A program made the position numbers and the translations under genes. From Thiomonas sp. X19 (lineage in GTDB: Bacteria; Pseudomonadota; Gammaproteobacteria; Burkholderiales; Burkholderiaceae_C): a stretch of 64,000 bases of DNA. Of the stretch, positions 49,469 to 61,769 are shown one piece after another. The stretch is from NCBI RefSeq assembly GCF_900089495.1, contig NZ_LT605203.1:2774319-2838318 (forward strand), read 5' to 3'. Under the pieces are notes generated by a model. The model saw only the letters and a program-made list of their open reading frames with translations, had not been told where the DNA came from and searched no databases. Position 1 is the first letter of the stretch. Each line of letters begins with the position of its first letter.

Positions 49469-50080
49469 TCAAGCGCCGCGCCGGTCCACCAGGGCGCGGG
49501 CGATGGTGCCGAGGTCGACATATTCCAGCTCGGCGCCCGCCGGTACGCCGCGCGCCAGGCGGGTGATGCGCAGGTCGAGCGGCCTCAGGGTTTCGGCAAT
49601 CACATGGGCGGTGGCCTCGCCCTCGTTGGTGAAGTTGGTGGCGAGAATGATTTCCTCCACCTCGTCGCTCTTCAAGCGCTGCACCAGCAGATCCAGGCCG
49701 ATGTCCTTGGGGCCCACGCCGTCGAGCGGGCTCAAATGCCCCATGAGCACGAAGTACAGGCCGCGGTAGGTGAGGGTCTGCTCCACCGCGGCCTGGTCGG
49801 CCGGGCTTTCCACGATGCACAGCAGGCGCCGGTCGCGCTTGGAGTCGGCGCAGGTGGCGCAAACCTCTCGCTCGGTGTAGGTGTTGCAGCGGCTGCAACG
49901 CCGGATGCTGCCCAGCGCCTGGGTCAGGGCGTCGGCCAGGCGCGAGGCTGCGTCGCGATCGTGCTGCAGCAGATGAAAGGCCATGCGCGCGGCGGACTTG
50001 GGGCCGACGCCGGGCAGGCTGCGCAGTGCGTCGATCAGGGCGTCGAGCGTGGCAACCTGGGTGAGCTGGGAAGCGCTCAT
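49469..50080 (-). CDS. recR: Recombination protein RecR
   Basis: A 203-residue protein: N-terminal helix-hairpin-helix ([20 protein letters not shown]), a four-Cys zinc finger ([18 protein letters not shown]), and a Toprim domain ([29 protein letters not shown]). With RecO it loads RecA onto gapped DNA. It follows ybaB and dnaX, the classical order. ATG 50080 matches the family start; a longer start at 50107 adds only unconserved residues. Confidence 0.95.
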   Translation of the reverse strand: MSASQLTQVATLDALIDALRSLPGVGPKSAARMAFHLLQHDRDAASRLADALTQALGSIRRCSRCNTYTEREVCATCADSKRDRRLLCIVESPADQAAVEQTLTYRGLYFVLMGHLSPLDGVGPKDIGLDLLVQRLKSDEVEEIILATNFTNEGEATAHVIAETLRPLDLRITRLARGVPAGAELEYVDLGTIARALVDRRGA

Positions 50081-50159
50081 CGCAGCACCGCCTTGCGGCG
50101 GTTCCATGACAGGCCGAGTGGGCCTGCACGACCGCCAGGAGCAGACACGGCGCGCAAAT

Positions 50160-50489
50160 TCAGAACGGCAGCTTCATGCCGGGAGGCAGGGGCATGCCGG
50201 CGGTGACGGCCGCCATTTTTTCCTGGGACGTGGCCTCGGCCTTGCGCACGGCGTCGTTGAAGGCGGCGGTCACCAGGTCTTCGAGCATGTCGCGGTCGTC
50301 GCCCACCAGGCTGGGATCGATGGCGACGCGGCGCACGTTGTATTTGCAGGTCATGAGCACCTTCACCAGGCCGGCGCCGGATTGGCCCTCGACTTCGATG
50401 TTGCCGAGTTCATCCTGCACGCGCTTCATGTTGTCCTGCATCTGCTGGGCCTGTTTCATCAGGCCGGAGAGTTGTCCTTTGTTGAACAT
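50160..50489 (-). CDS. ybaB: YbaB/EbfC nucleoid-associated protein
   Basis: A 109-residue DNA-binding protein. [20 protein letters not shown] opens a helical hairpin; [20 protein letters not shown] and the end [13 protein letters not shown] are diagnostic. It acts as a dimer that binds DNA loosely and shapes the nucleoid. It lies between dnaX and recR in the same operon, with gaps of 58 and 79 bp. Confidence 0.95.
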   Translation of the reverse strand: MFNKGQLSGLMKQAQQMQDNMKRVQDELGNIEVEGQSGAGLVKVLMTCKYNVRRVAIDPSLVGDDRDMLEDLVTAAFNDAVRKAEATSQEKMAAVTAGMPLPPGMKLPF

Positions 50490-50547
50490 GGGTTGGGTCC
50501 TCGTTGGGAATGTGGAAGGGGATGGCGGGAATGGAACGACAGCGGGT

Positions 50548-52350
50548 TCAGGCGTCGAGCGGGCGCACCGAACCGGGCACGATCTGCGCGCCCAGGTCTT
50601 CCATCAACTGTCGCACCAGCGGATCGGCGGCAATGGTGGACTCGGCCTCTTGCTGCCGCTGTGCCCGAGCGGCGGCGGCACGCAGGCTGGCGCTGTCGCG
50701 CACCGCGCCCACCTCGATCTGCAAGCTGATGGGCCGGCCCACGGTCGCGCTCAACACGGCCTGGAGTTTGTCCAGCGCGCCGGCGCGGGTGAATTGTTCG
50801 CTGGGCACACGCAGGCTCCAGCAGTCGCCCTCGGCGCCCATCCACTGGCTTTGCAACGCGAGGCTGCGCGCCAGGGCGACGACTTCCAGGCGCTGGGCCA
50901 GGCTGGGCCAATCGACCTCGGGACCCGGGAACGGTGCACTCGAGGCGTCGGCAAGCGCCGGAGCAGAGCTTGTGGGCGGCTCAGCCGCTGGCAGCGCAGC
51001 CGTTGCAAGCGGCGTGTACGACGCCTGCGTTTCGGCGACGGCGTGCACGGTGCTGGTCGCCTCAGCATGTGCGTCAGCCTTGGGAGGCGTGACGGAGTCG
51101 ATCGTGACGATATCGGCGGCATACGCCGGTTTGGCGGCAAGAGCAGCCGAGGGTGCAGCTGTTGCGGCAGTTGACTGACGGTCCGCTCTTGCCTCTGCAG
51201 CCGAACGGCTCTGGTCGCCCTGTCCGATGGCAAGGTTGGTGCCCTGGGTGCCCACCGGCGCGAAGGCCAGCAGACGCAGCAGCACCATGCAAAAACCGGC
51301 ATGCTCGTCCGGCGCCAGCGCCAACTCGCCCCGGCCATGCAACACCATGCTGTAGGCCAGTTGCACGAGTTCCGGGCTCAAGGCCGCGGCCAATTCGCGC
51401 AGCGCAGCGCCATCGGGGTCTGCGGCATCCAGCGCCTGTGGCACCACTTGCACCACGGCAATGCGCTGCAGCAGCGAGGCCAGTTCCTCCAGCGCGGCGG
51501 GGAAGGACAACCCGCGTGCATCCATGTCGTCAGCCAGTTGCAGCAAGACGGCACCGTCAGCGGCAGCCAGGGCGCGCAGCAGGTCGAACAGATAGCCGGC
51601 GTCCACCGCACCCAGCATCTGCCGCACAGCCTCGGTGGTGATGCTGCCGGCGCTGTAGGCGATGGCCTGGTCGGTGAGTGACAGGGCATCGCGCATCGAG
51701 CCATGCGCGGCGCGGCCGATGGCCTGCAGCGCCTGCGGTTCGCAAGCCACGCCTTCCGCCTGCAGCACCTGCTGCAGATGTCCGGCAATGGCCGCCGGCG
51801 GCATGGACTTGAGGCTGAACTGCAGGCAACGGCTGAGCACCGTGACCGGCACCTTCTGCGGATCGGTGGTGGCGAGCACGAACTTCACCGACTCGGGCGG
51901 CTCTTCCAGCGTTTTCAACATGGCGTTGAACGCGTGGTTGGAGAGCATGTGCACTTCGTCGATCATGTAGACCTTGAAGCGCCCCGAGGTGGGTTTGTAG
52001 ACGGCCTGCTCCAGCAGCCGGGTCATGTCGTCCACGCCGCGGTTCGAGGCGGCGTCGAGCTCGATGTAGTCGACAAAGCGGCCAGCGTCGATCTCGGTGC
52101 AGGCCTGGCAGACGCCACAGGGTTCTGCCGTGATGCCGCCCTGCCCGTCCGCCCCGGTGCAATTGAGCGACTTCGCCAGGATGCGCGCAATGGTGGTTTT
52201 GCCCACGCCACGCGTGCCGGTGAAGAGGTAGGCATGGTGCAGGCGGCGTTGTTCCAGCGCATGGGTCAGGGCACGCACCACATGGTCCTGGCCGACCAGG
52301 GTGGAGAAGGTTTTAGGGCGCCATTTCCGCGCCAGCACGGTACTGGACAT
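50548..52350 (-). CDS. dnaX: DNA polymerase III subunits gamma/tau
   Basis: A 600-residue clamp-loader ATPase. Walker [21 protein letters not shown] (residues about 45-64), a zinc site with Cys in EPCGVCQAC, Walker B with MIDEVHML, and the sensor region around [16 protein letters not shown]. The C-terminal tau part is low-complexity in the middle and ends in a conserved domain. ATG 52350 gives the family start [20 protein letters not shown]. No A-rich slippery run for a gamma product was noted. Its start lies 76 bp from the SRP RNA. Confidence 0.96.
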   Translation of the reverse strand: MSSTVLARKWRPKTFSTLVGQDHVVRALTHALEQRRLHHAYLFTGTRGVGKTTIARILAKSLNCTGADGQGGITAEPCGVCQACTEIDAGRFVDYIELDAASNRGVDDMTRLLEQAVYKPTSGRFKVYMIDEVHMLSNHAFNAMLKTLEEPPESVKFVLATTDPQKVPVTVLSRCLQFSLKSMPPAAIAGHLQQVLQAEGVACEPQALQAIGRAAHGSMRDALSLTDQAIAYSAGSITTEAVRQMLGAVDAGYLFDLLRALAAADGAVLLQLADDMDARGLSFPAALEELASLLQRIAVVQVVPQALDAADPDGAALRELAAALSPELVQLAYSMVLHGRGELALAPDEHAGFCMVLLRLLAFAPVGTQGTNLAIGQGDQSRSAAEARADRQSTAATAAPSAALAAKPAYAADIVTIDSVTPPKADAHAEATSTVHAVAETQASYTPLATAALPAAEPPTSSAPALADASSAPFPGPEVDWPSLAQRLEVVALARSLALQSQWMGAEGDCWSLRVPSEQFTRAGALDKLQAVLSATVGRPISLQIEVGAVRDSASLRAAAARAQRQQEAESTIAADPLVRQLMEDLGAQIVPGSVRPLDA

Positions 52351-52426
52351 GCAGCGGATTGTAGGGGGCGAAAACCCGTCCGGGCATGGGCAAGGGCAGG
52401 CCATCGACCGGCCCGCCTACAATGCT

Positions 52427-52530
52427 GGTTGACGGGCCGCCCCGCATTGTGGCGCGGTGAACCTGGTCAGGCCGGGAACGGAGCAGCCACAGCCGTTTAC
52501 TGCAAGTGCCGGGGGAACGGCTCGTCAACC
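52427..52530 (+). ncRNA. ffs: Signal recognition particle RNA (4.5S type)
   Basis: The conserved core of SRP domain IV is present: GGTGAACCTGGTCAGGCCGG, then AACGGAGCAGCCAC, the tetraloop and symmetric loop that bind Ffh. The outer ends pair: GGTTGACG (52427-52434) with CGTCAACC (52523-52530), so the RNA is a single hairpin of about 104 bases, as in 4.5S RNA. A -10 box TACAAT lies at 52418-52423, a few bases before the start. Together with Ffh it targets membrane proteins to the translocon. Neighbouring dnaX is a classic location. Confidence 0.93.
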
Positions 52531-52610
52531 TCCCCTCCCCATTTCGCCATGACGCCCCACCCGGGCGTCGTCGTCCCGTGCGCGCTGAGCTGGGCGAAAA
52601 GCCGAGCACA

Positions 52611-53438
52611 ATGCGGCGTATGCAACGCATCCACCCGCTTCTGCCTGACGAGGCCCCGTCGTGGGTGCCGCGGACCTTGGCCGTTGCTCTGTGCTGCCTT
52701 GCATCGGCCCGCATGCCGGTTGATGCGGCAACGCTGCCCGCAACGCCCGCCGCTTCCGGCCCCGCCGGGGCGCTGGCGCCGGCTCTAAGCGCGCCCGCGC
52801 TGCTTCAGGCACCCGCGTCCGAAGCCATTCCCGCATCGTCAACCGCCTTGGCTGCCGCTTCGCGTTGCCGCGCCACATTGCAGCAGCACCCCTTGCAACT
52901 GCGGCTCGAACCCGCTGCGCTGCCGAAACACTTCGATATGGCCGTGCGCTTTTTTGCGCCCGTGCCGGTGCAGATGGCCTGGCAAGCCATGACCGATTAC
53001 AACGCGATGGCCAGCTACATACCTGGCATGGAACGCAGCGAAGTGCTGGCGGCCGATGGCGACAGCCTGCGGGTGCTGCAGGTGGGGCGCGGCGGCATCG
53101 AGCCCTTTCGGCCGACGCTGCGCAGCACGCTGGACATCACCTTGCGCGGGCATGTGGCAACGTGGTTCACAATCCACGGCAATCTCGATTCGCAAGGTCG
53201 CGCCGGGGTGAGAGCGCAGGCTGGCGGCAGCGCGGTGCACTACACCGCCCAACTGCACCCGCGCACCTGGCTGCCGCCGTTGTTGGGACCGTGGCTCATG
53301 CGCAAGCAGCTGCAGCAGCAGATGACGGCACTGCGCGAGCGCATGTGCGTGCTGCTGGGCGAGCCGGATGCCAGCAAGGCGGGTGCTCCAGCCGCGGCCT
53401 CTACGCGCTCCGAGGCGACTCAGGCCGCGGCGCGTTGA
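52611..53438 (+). CDS. Exported SRPBCC-fold protein (polyketide cyclase-like)
   Basis: A 275-residue protein. The first about 35 residues include a hydrophobic stretch (TLAVALCCLASARM) that may be a signal peptide; a low-complexity Ala/Pro linker follows; residues about 105-245 form an SRPBCC-like domain (MAVRFFAPVPVQMAWQAMTD, then YNAMASYIPGMERSEVL). Such domains bind hydrophobic ligands; the ligand is unknown. Its 3' end overlaps the convergent addA-like gene by 38 bp. A second ATG at 52620 is equally possible. Confidence 0.75.
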   Translation: MRRMQRIHPLLPDEAPSWVPRTLAVALCCLASARMPVDAATLPATPAASGPAGALAPALSAPALLQAPASEAIPASSTALAAASRCRATLQQHPLQLRLEPAALPKHFDMAVRFFAPVPVQMAWQAMTDYNAMASYIPGMERSEVLAADGDSLRVLQVGRGGIEPFRPTLRSTLDITLRGHVATWFTIHGNLDSQGRAGVRAQAGGSAVHYTAQLHPRTWLPPLLGPWLMRKQLQQQMTALRERMCVLLGEPDASKAGAPAAASTRSEATQAAAR

Positions 53439-56400
53439 TGGCCTCGGGCACCTGCCATTCCAGCACCGAGCCATCGCCCGCAATCAGGGCCACCCGCACC
53501 CGCTTGCCGGGACGCAGGCTGGCGCAGGCCTGGGCATAGCGGGCGAGGATGGGAGCGTAGTGTTCGGTTTGCAGGCTGCTGGCCGCGAGCTTGTAGTCCA
53601 GCACCCAAACGGCGTCATCGAGTTCGACCAGGCGGTCGATGTGCCCCCAGCCGGGCTCGCCTCCGGCCTGTGCATTCCACGCAACCTCCACCTCATTACG
53701 CGCCCAGCGAATGTGCGCCGCATCGAAGTACATGCTGGCCTGCGGCGAGCGCACGATGCGCAGGGCCGCGTGAATGGCAGCCTGCGCCTCGCCCGCGTCC
53801 AGCCCGAGCTGCAGGGCGACGCCTGGCGCATCCAGGGCCTCGATCACGGCACCGGGCCGGGCCGTGGCGCTGGCGGACTGCAGCAAGGCATGCAGGGCAA
53901 TGCCGATGCGAGTGGCGCGCATGTCAGCCTGGGGGGGATTGGCCGGGCTTGCCGCTGGCGCGGTTTGCGGCCTGCTCAACCAGGGGATCTCGACGGGCAT
54001 CGTCGGCGAAGTGGCTGGGGCCTGCGGCTCGATGGCGCCCTGCCCCGCGCCATCCGGCAGCTTGGGAAACGCATCGGCCACGGCGGCTGGAGTTGCACCC
54101 GCCCCCACGGCCAGGCGCTGGCTCCACTGTGCCTGGCCGCGCATCGGCAAGCTGGTGACCCAGAGCTGTTGGCGGGCGCGGGTCATGGCCACATAAAGCA
54201 GGTTCCAGTCTTCGCGCTCGGCTGCATCCAGCTCGGCTTGTACCAACCGCCGCTGGGCCGGATGCAGGCGCTTGGACGAAAGTTGCAAGGAAAAATGCAG
54301 CGGATGCGTCTGCTCGGCCGGCCAATGCAACAGCACCGAAGGGCCGTTAGCGGCAGGACGGGAGTCGGCATCGGCCAGGATGACGATATTGGCCTCCAGG
54401 CCCTTCGCGCCGTGGATGGTCGACAGGCGGACCACGTCATGGGGAAACGCCGGGCCGCCCCAGGTATCCCCATCCCCATCGGGGGACGGCTGCTGCGCAG
54501 CATTGGCCTGGGGATACGCTCCAACGTGCAGTTCGGGCAGAGGCGCCCGAGCCAGGCCGCGCTTGAGCTTGCGCACGAAGGCGTAGGGGGTGAGGAAGCG
54601 GCCACCGTCCATGTCCAGCGCGAGATGCACAAAGGCGTCGATCTGCGCCAGGCTCTGCGCCCGCATGGTTGCCGGCACGGCCTGGGCATAGCGTTGGCGC
54701 AGTTGGCCCTCGGCGACGATGCGGTCGAGCAGGTCATGCGGCGGCAGGCTGCCGAGCAGGGTCATCCAGCCCTCGGCCAGGGTCATGAAGCGGCGCAGCG
54801 CGGGCATGGCCGCGTCGCGCTCGGCCAGGGTTTGCGCCGCCTGCCACCAGCTCTGCCGGGTTTCGCGCGCGCAGCGGGCCAGCGCGAGCAAATCGTCATC
54901 CACCAGTCCGCCGATGGGCGACTTGAGCACCTGCGCCAGGTCCAGATTGCCGCCGGGCGACACCAGCACGCTCAGCAAAGCCAGCAGATCCTGGGCTTCG
55001 ATGGTGTCGAGCAGACTGGCCTCGCTGTCGCCCGCTGCGGCGGGAATGCCGGCCGCAAGCAAGGCGCGCAGGTACAGGTCCATGCGATCCTTGCGCTTGC
55101 GCAGCAGCAGCAACACATCGCCCGGCCTGGCTGGGCGCAGTCGGCCATGGGCGTCTTCCACGCAGGGGCGCTGCATCAGCTCGCGCAACAGTGCGGCCAC
55201 GCGCTGGGCGTCGTGCTCGACCTTGTCGATCTCGGCATCCACGTCGGGCTCGGTCAGAGTGTCGCGCACGCGCGGGGCGGTTTCCATGAACTGTGCCGGC
55301 GTGGCGGCAGCCGTCGCTTCACCTTCCGTTGCGGGCGCGGGCAGCAAGGCGGTATGGCCCTGCACCCGGCTCTCGGTCGTGTGCGCGATGAAGGCTATGG
55401 TGGGGGCCTGGGCGAACACCGCATTGACCCAATCCAGCACGGCGAGCGACAGCCTGCGGGTGTGCTGCGCCGAGAGCAGCACGGCACCAAAGCCCTGGCG
55501 CAGAAAGCTGGCCGCGGCCTCGAACACCTGCGGGTCGGCGCGGCGAAAGCGGTAAATCGACTGCTTGTCGTCGCCAACGATGAACACCGAGGGGCGCTGC
55601 GCGTCGCCGGCATAGGCCGAGAGCCACGCCTGCAGGGCCTGCCACTGCACCGGGTTGGTGTCCTGGAATTCGTCGATCAGCACCTGGCGGTATCGGCGGT
55701 CGAGCCGGGTCTGCACCCAGGCCGAGACATCGGCATCGGCCAGCAAGGTGCGGGCGTGCAACTCCAGGTCGCTGAAGTCGAGCAGGCCGCGCTCGGCCTT
55801 GAACTGCTCGTAGCAGCCCAGCAGTTCCGCCCCGAGGCGCAAGGCCCAGGCGTGGATGGTTTCGATGTCGAGCGCGTCGTGCGCCTGCACCACGCCCAGG
55901 CAGTCGCTCGCCAGCGTGTCCCAGCGGCCCACGGGGTCGCCTTCCAGGCCAAGCCTGAGGATTTCGAGCTGCACCGCCCTGGTCGCCAGATTGCGCGCCG
56001 AGCGCGGCTCGCCCTGGGCCGTGAGCATGACCTTGCGCAGCAAAGCCCCCACCTGTTGCGCGTCGCTCGCGTCGAGCGCGGCCTGCAGATGGAGCAGCGC
56101 TTCGCGCGCATGCGCGCCGCCACATGCGCCCCAGGCTTGCGCCCACAGCCGCAATTCGGCCAGGTTGCGCGTGCGCCAGGCCGGCCAGCTTTCGGGCTCG
56201 GGCGCGTCCAGCCCTTGCGCCAGGGTGCCGGCTTGGGCGGCGAGCATGAATTCGCCGCGCCGCTGCACCACCAACTCCATCAGTTGAGCCGCCGTGCTGC
56301 GTCCGGTTCGAGCCACCAGGGCGCGGTAGTCGGCACGCATCTCCGGCTCGGCTTGCAGCTTGTCGAACAGCCTGCGCCAGGCTTGCTGCACCCAGGGCTT

Positions 56401-56892
56401 CTCGTTCTCGATCAACTCGAAATGCAGCGGAATGCCGAAGCGCAAGGGCGCGGCGCGCAGCAGTTGCGCAAACCAGCCGTGAAACGTGGAGACCGTGGCC
56501 TGCGTGCCGCCAGCGAGCACCGTGGGATAAAGCGCCCGTGCCCGCTGCAGCAATGCGGCGTCGGCACGCGGCAGGCCGCGACGCGCCAACTCGTCGGCCA
56601 GCGCCCGGTCGTCGAGCTGGTTCCAGTGCTGCAGCAACTCCAGCAGGCGCTGCTGCATTTCAGCCGCGGCCTTGCGGGTGAAGGTGATGGCCAGCACGTC
56701 CTGCGGGGCGTAGCCGTCCAGCAGGCAGCGCGCCAGCCGCGCCACCAGCAGCCAGGTCTTGCCGGCACCGGCGCAGGCGCGCACCACCACGCAGGCGGCT
56801 GGGTCGCAGGCCAGGCGCACATAGGTTTCGGGCGTGACCGGCGCGGCCTGGTCCTGGCCCGGGAGTTGTGCGGCGTAAGCGGGGGCGCTCAT
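53401..56892 (-). CDS. addA: AddA-like UvrD-family helicase-nuclease
   Basis: An 1163-residue protein. Helicase motifs of the UvrD/Rep superfamily: Walker A RACAGAGKTWLLVARLAR (near residue 40), motif Ia ITFTRKAAAEMQQRL, motif II IDEFQDTNPVQWQALQ, and later TIHGAKGLEANIVILADAD. The C-terminus has the PD-(D/E)XK nuclease core (GHIDRLVELDDAVWVLDYKL). This is the AddA/RecB layout for processing double-strand breaks. Its start overlaps the stop of the addB-like gene (ATGA). Confidence 0.9.
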   Translation of the reverse strand: MSAPAYAAQLPGQDQAAPVTPETYVRLACDPAACVVVRACAGAGKTWLLVARLARCLLDGYAPQDVLAITFTRKAAAEMQQRLLELLQHWNQLDDRALADELARRGLPRADAALLQRARALYPTVLAGGTQATVSTFHGWFAQLLRAAPLRFGIPLHFELIENEKPWVQQAWRRLFDKLQAEPEMRADYRALVARTGRSTAAQLMELVVQRRGEFMLAAQAGTLAQGLDAPEPESWPAWRTRNLAELRLWAQAWGACGGAHAREALLHLQAALDASDAQQVGALLRKVMLTAQGEPRSARNLATRAVQLEILRLGLEGDPVGRWDTLASDCLGVVQAHDALDIETIHAWALRLGAELLGCYEQFKAERGLLDFSDLELHARTLLADADVSAWVQTRLDRRYRQVLIDEFQDTNPVQWQALQAWLSAYAGDAQRPSVFIVGDDKQSIYRFRRADPQVFEAAASFLRQGFGAVLLSAQHTRRLSLAVLDWVNAVFAQAPTIAFIAHTTESRVQGHTALLPAPATEGEATAAATPAQFMETAPRVRDTLTEPDVDAEIDKVEHDAQRVAALLRELMQRPCVEDAHGRLRPARPGDVLLLLRKRKDRMDLYLRALLAAGIPAAAGDSEASLLDTIEAQDLLALLSVLVSPGGNLDLAQVLKSPIGGLVDDDLLALARCARETRQSWWQAAQTLAERDAAMPALRRFMTLAEGWMTLLGSLPPHDLLDRIVAEGQLRQRYAQAVPATMRAQSLAQIDAFVHLALDMDGGRFLTPYAFVRKLKRGLARAPLPELHVGAYPQANAAQQPSPDGDGDTWGGPAFPHDVVRLSTIHGAKGLEANIVILADADSRPAANGPSVLLHWPAEQTHPLHFSLQLSSKRLHPAQRRLVQAELDAAEREDWNLLYVAMTRARQQLWVTSLPMRGQAQWSQRLAVGAGATPAAVADAFPKLPDGAGQGAIEPQAPATSPTMPVEIPWLSRPQTAPAASPANPPQADMRATRIGIALHALLQSASATARPGAVIEALDAPGVALQLGLDAGEAQAAIHAALRIVRSPQASMYFDAAHIRWARNEVEVAWNAQAGGEPGWGHIDRLVELDDAVWVLDYKLAASSLQTEHYAPILARYAQACASLRPGKRVRVALIAGDGSVLEWQVPEAINAPRPESPRSA

Positions 56893-59800
56893 GCACGCTC
56901 GCCCTGCGTGGACTGCGAGCGTGCGGATTGTGGCGACGGCCGATGGTCACGCCGGCACAGCCCGCGTGCTTCGCAGTGATCGCATAGGGGCGGCTCGCCA
57001 AGCGCAGGCATGGCCTGGCCTGTGCACAGCGCGCGCCAGTCGCGGCGCATCTGCGCCAACAGTTGCGCCGATTGCTCGCGCAAGTCATCAGGCGCCCATG
57101 GCAGTTCGGTCGCGGCATCGGTGTGCTCGGGATCGCGCCGTTCCGAGACCACCAGATAGCCGGCAGCGATGCGCGCAGGGCTGGCATCCGCAGGCTGTCG
57201 GGAGCCGGCATCCGGCGCATCGGCACCCAGCAGCAGCGCGTAACACAACAGTTGGGTGTCTTCGGCGTAGCGTTTCATGCGCGACTTCAGCGCCTGCGGG
57301 TCGCCGGTCTTGTAGTCGAGGGCGTAACGCTCGGCACCCCGCCGGTCGATGCGGTCGATCCGGCCTTCGAGCCACAACGCGTCACCTTCGCTGGTCGCGT
57401 CGTCTGCCGGGTCGGCTTCGATGCCGATCACCCGACGCAGGCTCTGCTCCTCGCCCTGCGCCTCCCAGCCCCGCGCTCGCCAGGCCTGCAACCAGTCGAG
57501 ATAGTTGTCGCGCACGGCGGGCCAGACGGCGGCAAAAGGCTCGGCCAGCGCGCCGGCGCTGCTCCAGGCTTCGGCCGCGATGCGGTCGAGCAAGTCACGA
57601 TTGGTCGGCAAGTCCAGCCCCGGCTGCTGCTGGTGGAATTGCTCCAGGATGCGGTGCAGCGTGTTGCCGAAATCGCGCTTGGAGAAGTCGGGCAATAGAT
57701 CTTCGTCCTCGGCCAGGCGCAGGATCCGGCGGGCGAAAAAGCGGTAAGGGCAGGCGCGCAAATCGGCGTAGGCGCTGGGTGACCAGCGGGAAGGAATGTC
57801 GGCCGGAGCCGCCGGGTGAGCCTGCGGCGCGGCTGCCTCGGTGGGAACTCGCTGCGGCTCGACTCCCAGTGTTTGCAAGTCAGCCATGGACAGCTCGGGC
57901 ATGGCGGAAATATATGGCGCCTGGCCAAAACGGCCCATGGCCCAGCGCCACAATTCCAGCAAGGGACTGGGTCCTGGATGGTCGGGGCGTGGCGACGCTT
58001 CGAACACGACAAGGCACCGGCAACCGAGCACGAGTTTGACGGCCAGTTGAACCGCCTGGGTGCGACGCTCCCCACGGGTCGGCAGGCCCAACTGATTGCA
58101 GGCTTGGTCGCCCAACCCGCCCGGCGCATCCGGCCAGGCGGGGAGATTGCCAGCATCCGCACCGGCCAGGATGCACAAGTCCCAGGGGCGCAGCAAGGCG
58201 TCGCGCAAGGCCAGCACGTGAACGGCCGGCTCGCCCTCGGCCGCATCGGGCTCGGGACGAAACACGGCGGCTTCCAGTGTCAGGCGCAGCCAGGCGAGAT
58301 AGTCGTTCTGCTGCAGATGGACGGCGTGGGCCGTGCTCGGGTCTTGCGCTTGCGCCTGCAGCAGAGCCAGGATTTGGGCTCCCGCAGCGTCCTGGCTCCA
58401 GGCCTGCGCCAAGCCCAGGCTGTGCAAGGTTTGCAACAAGGCATCGGCCCATCCTGCGACCGGGTGTTTGCCCGGTTTGCGCATGCGGCGCATGCATTCC
58501 CCAAGCCAGTCGAGCACGCGCTGGTGCCGCCCGGCCGCCGGGCTTTCTTGCTGCAAGGCCCAGGCGCGCCAGGCGCGTGCGTCGAGCAGGCGTGCGGCGC
58601 GCACATCCACCTCGATCGCCTCCAGTTCCTTCGCCTCCAGGCCTGCGGCAGCGGCGACGCCGGGCTGCTTGAGCAAGTCGAGCTTGGCATCGCTGCCGGC
58701 CTGCGCATCGAGCACTTCGAACACAGCTTCCAGGCTGGCCGCTGCGCGCGTGGTGGAGAGCAGCCAGCCAGCTTCGTCGCGCACCGGCAAACCAACGCGT
58801 GCGAGCAAGGCGTTCACGCGGCGCGCGAGGCGCCGGTCGAGCGCGATCAGGGCCATGCGCGACTGCGGCAACGCTGCCCGTTGACGCAGGACCAGCCCGA
58901 CGGTGGCCTGCGCCTGCTCTTCCAGCTTGCTGCCCGTACCACACAGCAAGCGCTGCGCCAACAAGCGCGCCATGCGCGGCGGCAAGGAACAGCTTGCTGC
59001 GCCGAGCGAAGCTGTGCGCTGCTGATCGCGCAAGTGGTTCGGCAACTGCGTGCCGTTCGAATCTTCACCACGCGACAAGCTCGCGTGGGCCGCCGGAAAA
59101 CAGCCGCTGGCACGCGCCAGCGCCGGGCCAAAACCCCGGCCGAAACCGGCTTGCAGACACAGCAACGGCAAACCCCGCGCCTGTGCCAGCTGCATCAGGC
59201 GGCGCAGGCGCGGTTCTGGCTCCTCCGCCAGCACCAGCACCAGGGCGCCGCGCTGGGCCGCGCACCAGGCATCGAGTTGCGCGGCGTCGTTCCACCAGGC
59301 GGCGGCCGGCATCTCCTGCAAGGCCATGCGCAGCATCCAGCCGCCGTCATCCGGGCTGGATGCTGCCTCGGCGACGACGCCATGGTCGCTTGCCATGTGG
59401 TTTTCGGCTGACGCACCTGCTGTGATGGGCGCCATCTGGGCGAGTGGCGCCCATCGTTCGCGTAACTGCAAGACGTCGCGAGCCAGGGCCAGGCGGCTAC
59501 CAAGCTGCGCGGCGGCGTAGGCCTTGGGCAAATGGCCCTCGGCCTGCCAGCGCTGGGCCAGGGCAAGGGCCTGCAGCTCGAGGTTCTCTGCCCCGCTCCC
59601 CGACGGACCTGCCTGTTGCAAGCGCTGAAGCGTCAGGATCTGGCTCAAGGTCAGCAACTGGGGCAGGACCGATGCAGTTGGAGCCAGGCCGAGCCAGGCG
59701 GAGCGGAACAGTCCTTGGTGCATCGCCTGGGGAAGTATGACGGTCAAATCAATCGACGAAATGCTGATCTGTCGCAACCACAACCCAATTTGGCGAGCCG

Positions 59801-59924
59801 CGTTCTGCCAGAAATGTGAATTCGGGGTTAAATAGAGGCCATTGGCCGGCTCTGGCCCGTCAATCGACTTGTGCAATGGCCGCGCCTCGCTGTCCGTGTC
59901 GGCGCCTTCTGATCTGGAATTCAT
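56889..59924 (-). CDS. addB: AddB-like PD-(D/E)XK nuclease
   Basis: A roughly 1011-residue partner of the helicase downstream. The N-terminal two thirds is a degenerate helicase-like region (e.g. [20 protein letters not shown]). The C-terminus has the nuclease domain: [20 protein letters not shown] with the first Cys, [20 protein letters not shown] as the catalytic core, and a [14 protein letters not shown] cluster, forming the Fe-S-bound nuclease of AddB-type enzymes. The start is uncertain: ATG 59924 abuts the trxA start on the opposite strand. Confidence 0.85.
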   Translation of the reverse strand: MNSRSEGADTDSEARPLHKSIDGPEPANGLYLTPNSHFWQNAARQIGLWLRQISISSIDLTVILPQAMHQGLFRSAWLGLAPTASVLPQLLTLSQILTLQRLQQAGPSGSGAENLELQALALAQRWQAEGHLPKAYAAAQLGSRLALARDVLQLRERWAPLAQMAPITAGASAENHMASDHGVVAEAASSPDDGGWMLRMALQEMPAAAWWNDAAQLDAWCAAQRGALVLVLAEEPEPRLRRLMQLAQARGLPLLCLQAGFGRGFGPALARASGCFPAAHASLSRGEDSNGTQLPNHLRDQQRTASLGAASCSLPPRMARLLAQRLLCGTGSKLEEQAQATVGLVLRQRAALPQSRMALIALDRRLARRVNALLARVGLPVRDEAGWLLSTTRAAASLEAVFEVLDAQAGSDAKLDLLKQPGVAAAAGLEAKELEAIEVDVRAARLLDARAWRAWALQQESPAAGRHQRVLDWLGECMRRMRKPGKHPVAGWADALLQTLHSLGLAQAWSQDAAGAQILALLQAQAQDPSTAHAVHLQQNDYLAWLRLTLEAAVFRPEPDAAEGEPAVHVLALRDALLRPWDLCILAGADAGNLPAWPDAPGGLGDQACNQLGLPTRGERRTQAVQLAVKLVLGCRCLVVFEASPRPDHPGPSPLLELWRWAMGRFGQAPYISAMPELSMADLQTLGVEPQRVPTEAAAPQAHPAAPADIPSRWSPSAYADLRACPYRFFARRILRLAEDEDLLPDFSKRDFGNTLHRILEQFHQQQPGLDLPTNRDLLDRIAAEAWSSAGALAEPFAAVWPAVRDNYLDWLQAWRARGWEAQGEEQSLRRVIGIEADPADDATSEGDALWLEGRIDRIDRRGAERYALDYKTGDPQALKSRMKRYAEDTQLLCYALLLGADAPDAGSRQPADASPARIAAGYLVVSERRDPEHTDAATELPWAPDDLREQSAQLLAQMRRDWRALCTGQAMPALGEPPLCDHCEARGLCRRDHRPSPQSARSQSTQGERA

Positions 59925-60251
59925 ATGAGCGATCTCATCAAACAAACAACCGACGCGTCTTTCGACATCGACGTTCTCAAATCCACGACCCCCGTGTTGA
60001 TCGATTACTGGGCCGAATGGTGCGGCCCCTGCCGCATGGTGGCGCCCATCCTCGACGAAATCGCCGGTGAGTACCAGGGCCGCCTGAACATCATGAAAGT
60101 GAACGTGGATGAGAACCGTAGCATCCCGGCGAAATATGGCATCCGCGGCATTCCCACCTTGATGCTGTTCAAGAATGGTGAAGTGGCTGCGACCAAGGTT
60201 GGTGCCCTGTCGAAGTCACAACTGACAACCTTCCTGGACGCGAATATATAA
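59925..60251 (+). CDS. trxA: Thioredoxin 1
   Basis: A 108-residue thioredoxin. Active site [15 protein letters not shown] (Cys at about 33 and 36), cis-proline segment [13 protein letters not shown], and the buried Asp in VLIDYWAEW are all present. It reduces disulfides in the cytoplasm. The ATG at 59925 touches the addB start on the other strand (CATATG), so the two promoters must overlap coding DNA. Followed by a terminator, then rho, as in many proteobacteria. Confidence 0.97.
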   Translation: MSDLIKQTTDASFDIDVLKSTTPVLIDYWAEWCGPCRMVAPILDEIAGEYQGRLNIMKVNVDENRSIPAKYGIRGIPTLMLFKNGEVAATKVGALSKSQLTTFLDANI

Positions 60252-60262
60252 TTGCGTTTCAT

Positions 60263-60296
60263 GGCATGGGGCAGACATCTCTGCCCCATGCCTTTG
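60263..60296 (+). terminator. Terminator-like hairpin after trxA
   Basis: GGCATGGGGCAG (60263-60274) pairs perfectly with CTGCCCCATGCC (60281-60292) across a 6-base loop, followed by TTTG. It lies 11 bp after the trxA stop. The T-run is short, so read-through into rho is possible. Confidence 0.75.
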
Positions 60297-60506
60297 CAAG
60301 ACGCGAGTAACCCGCATCCATTGGGTTGCTCCGGCGCTAAGAGCGCCCGATGCACCGTTTTCCGTGCTGCATCCCCCCAACTTTTTTTCTTCTAGCGTTG
60401 CCACGAGCGCCTGCACAGGGCCGATGATCGGAATCCGATTGTCACGTCCCTGCCACACAGCCCCCGGTCCGGCGCACACCTCTCCCCTCTTGCCTCGCCC
60501 CCTGCC
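60297..60506 (+). promoter_or_regulatory. Leader region of rho
   Basis: A 210-bp gap. The last 100 bases before rho are C-rich and G-poor on the sense strand, with few strong hairpins, the composition Rho prefers on RNA. rho is autoregulated by early termination in its leader in E. coli; the same is plausible here but inferred only from composition. No clear ribosome-binding site precedes the ATG. Confidence 0.4.

Positions 60507-61769
<1,263 letters not shown>

Noticed and set aside
50548..52350. A gamma-subunit frameshift site in dnaX
   Set aside because: I saw no A-rich slippery run in the expected region of this GC-rich gene.
53368..56979. A 1203-residue open frame on the plus strand
   Set aside because: Antisense to the addA-like gene, which has clear helicase and nuclease motifs. 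High-GC codon use keeps the reverse frame open.
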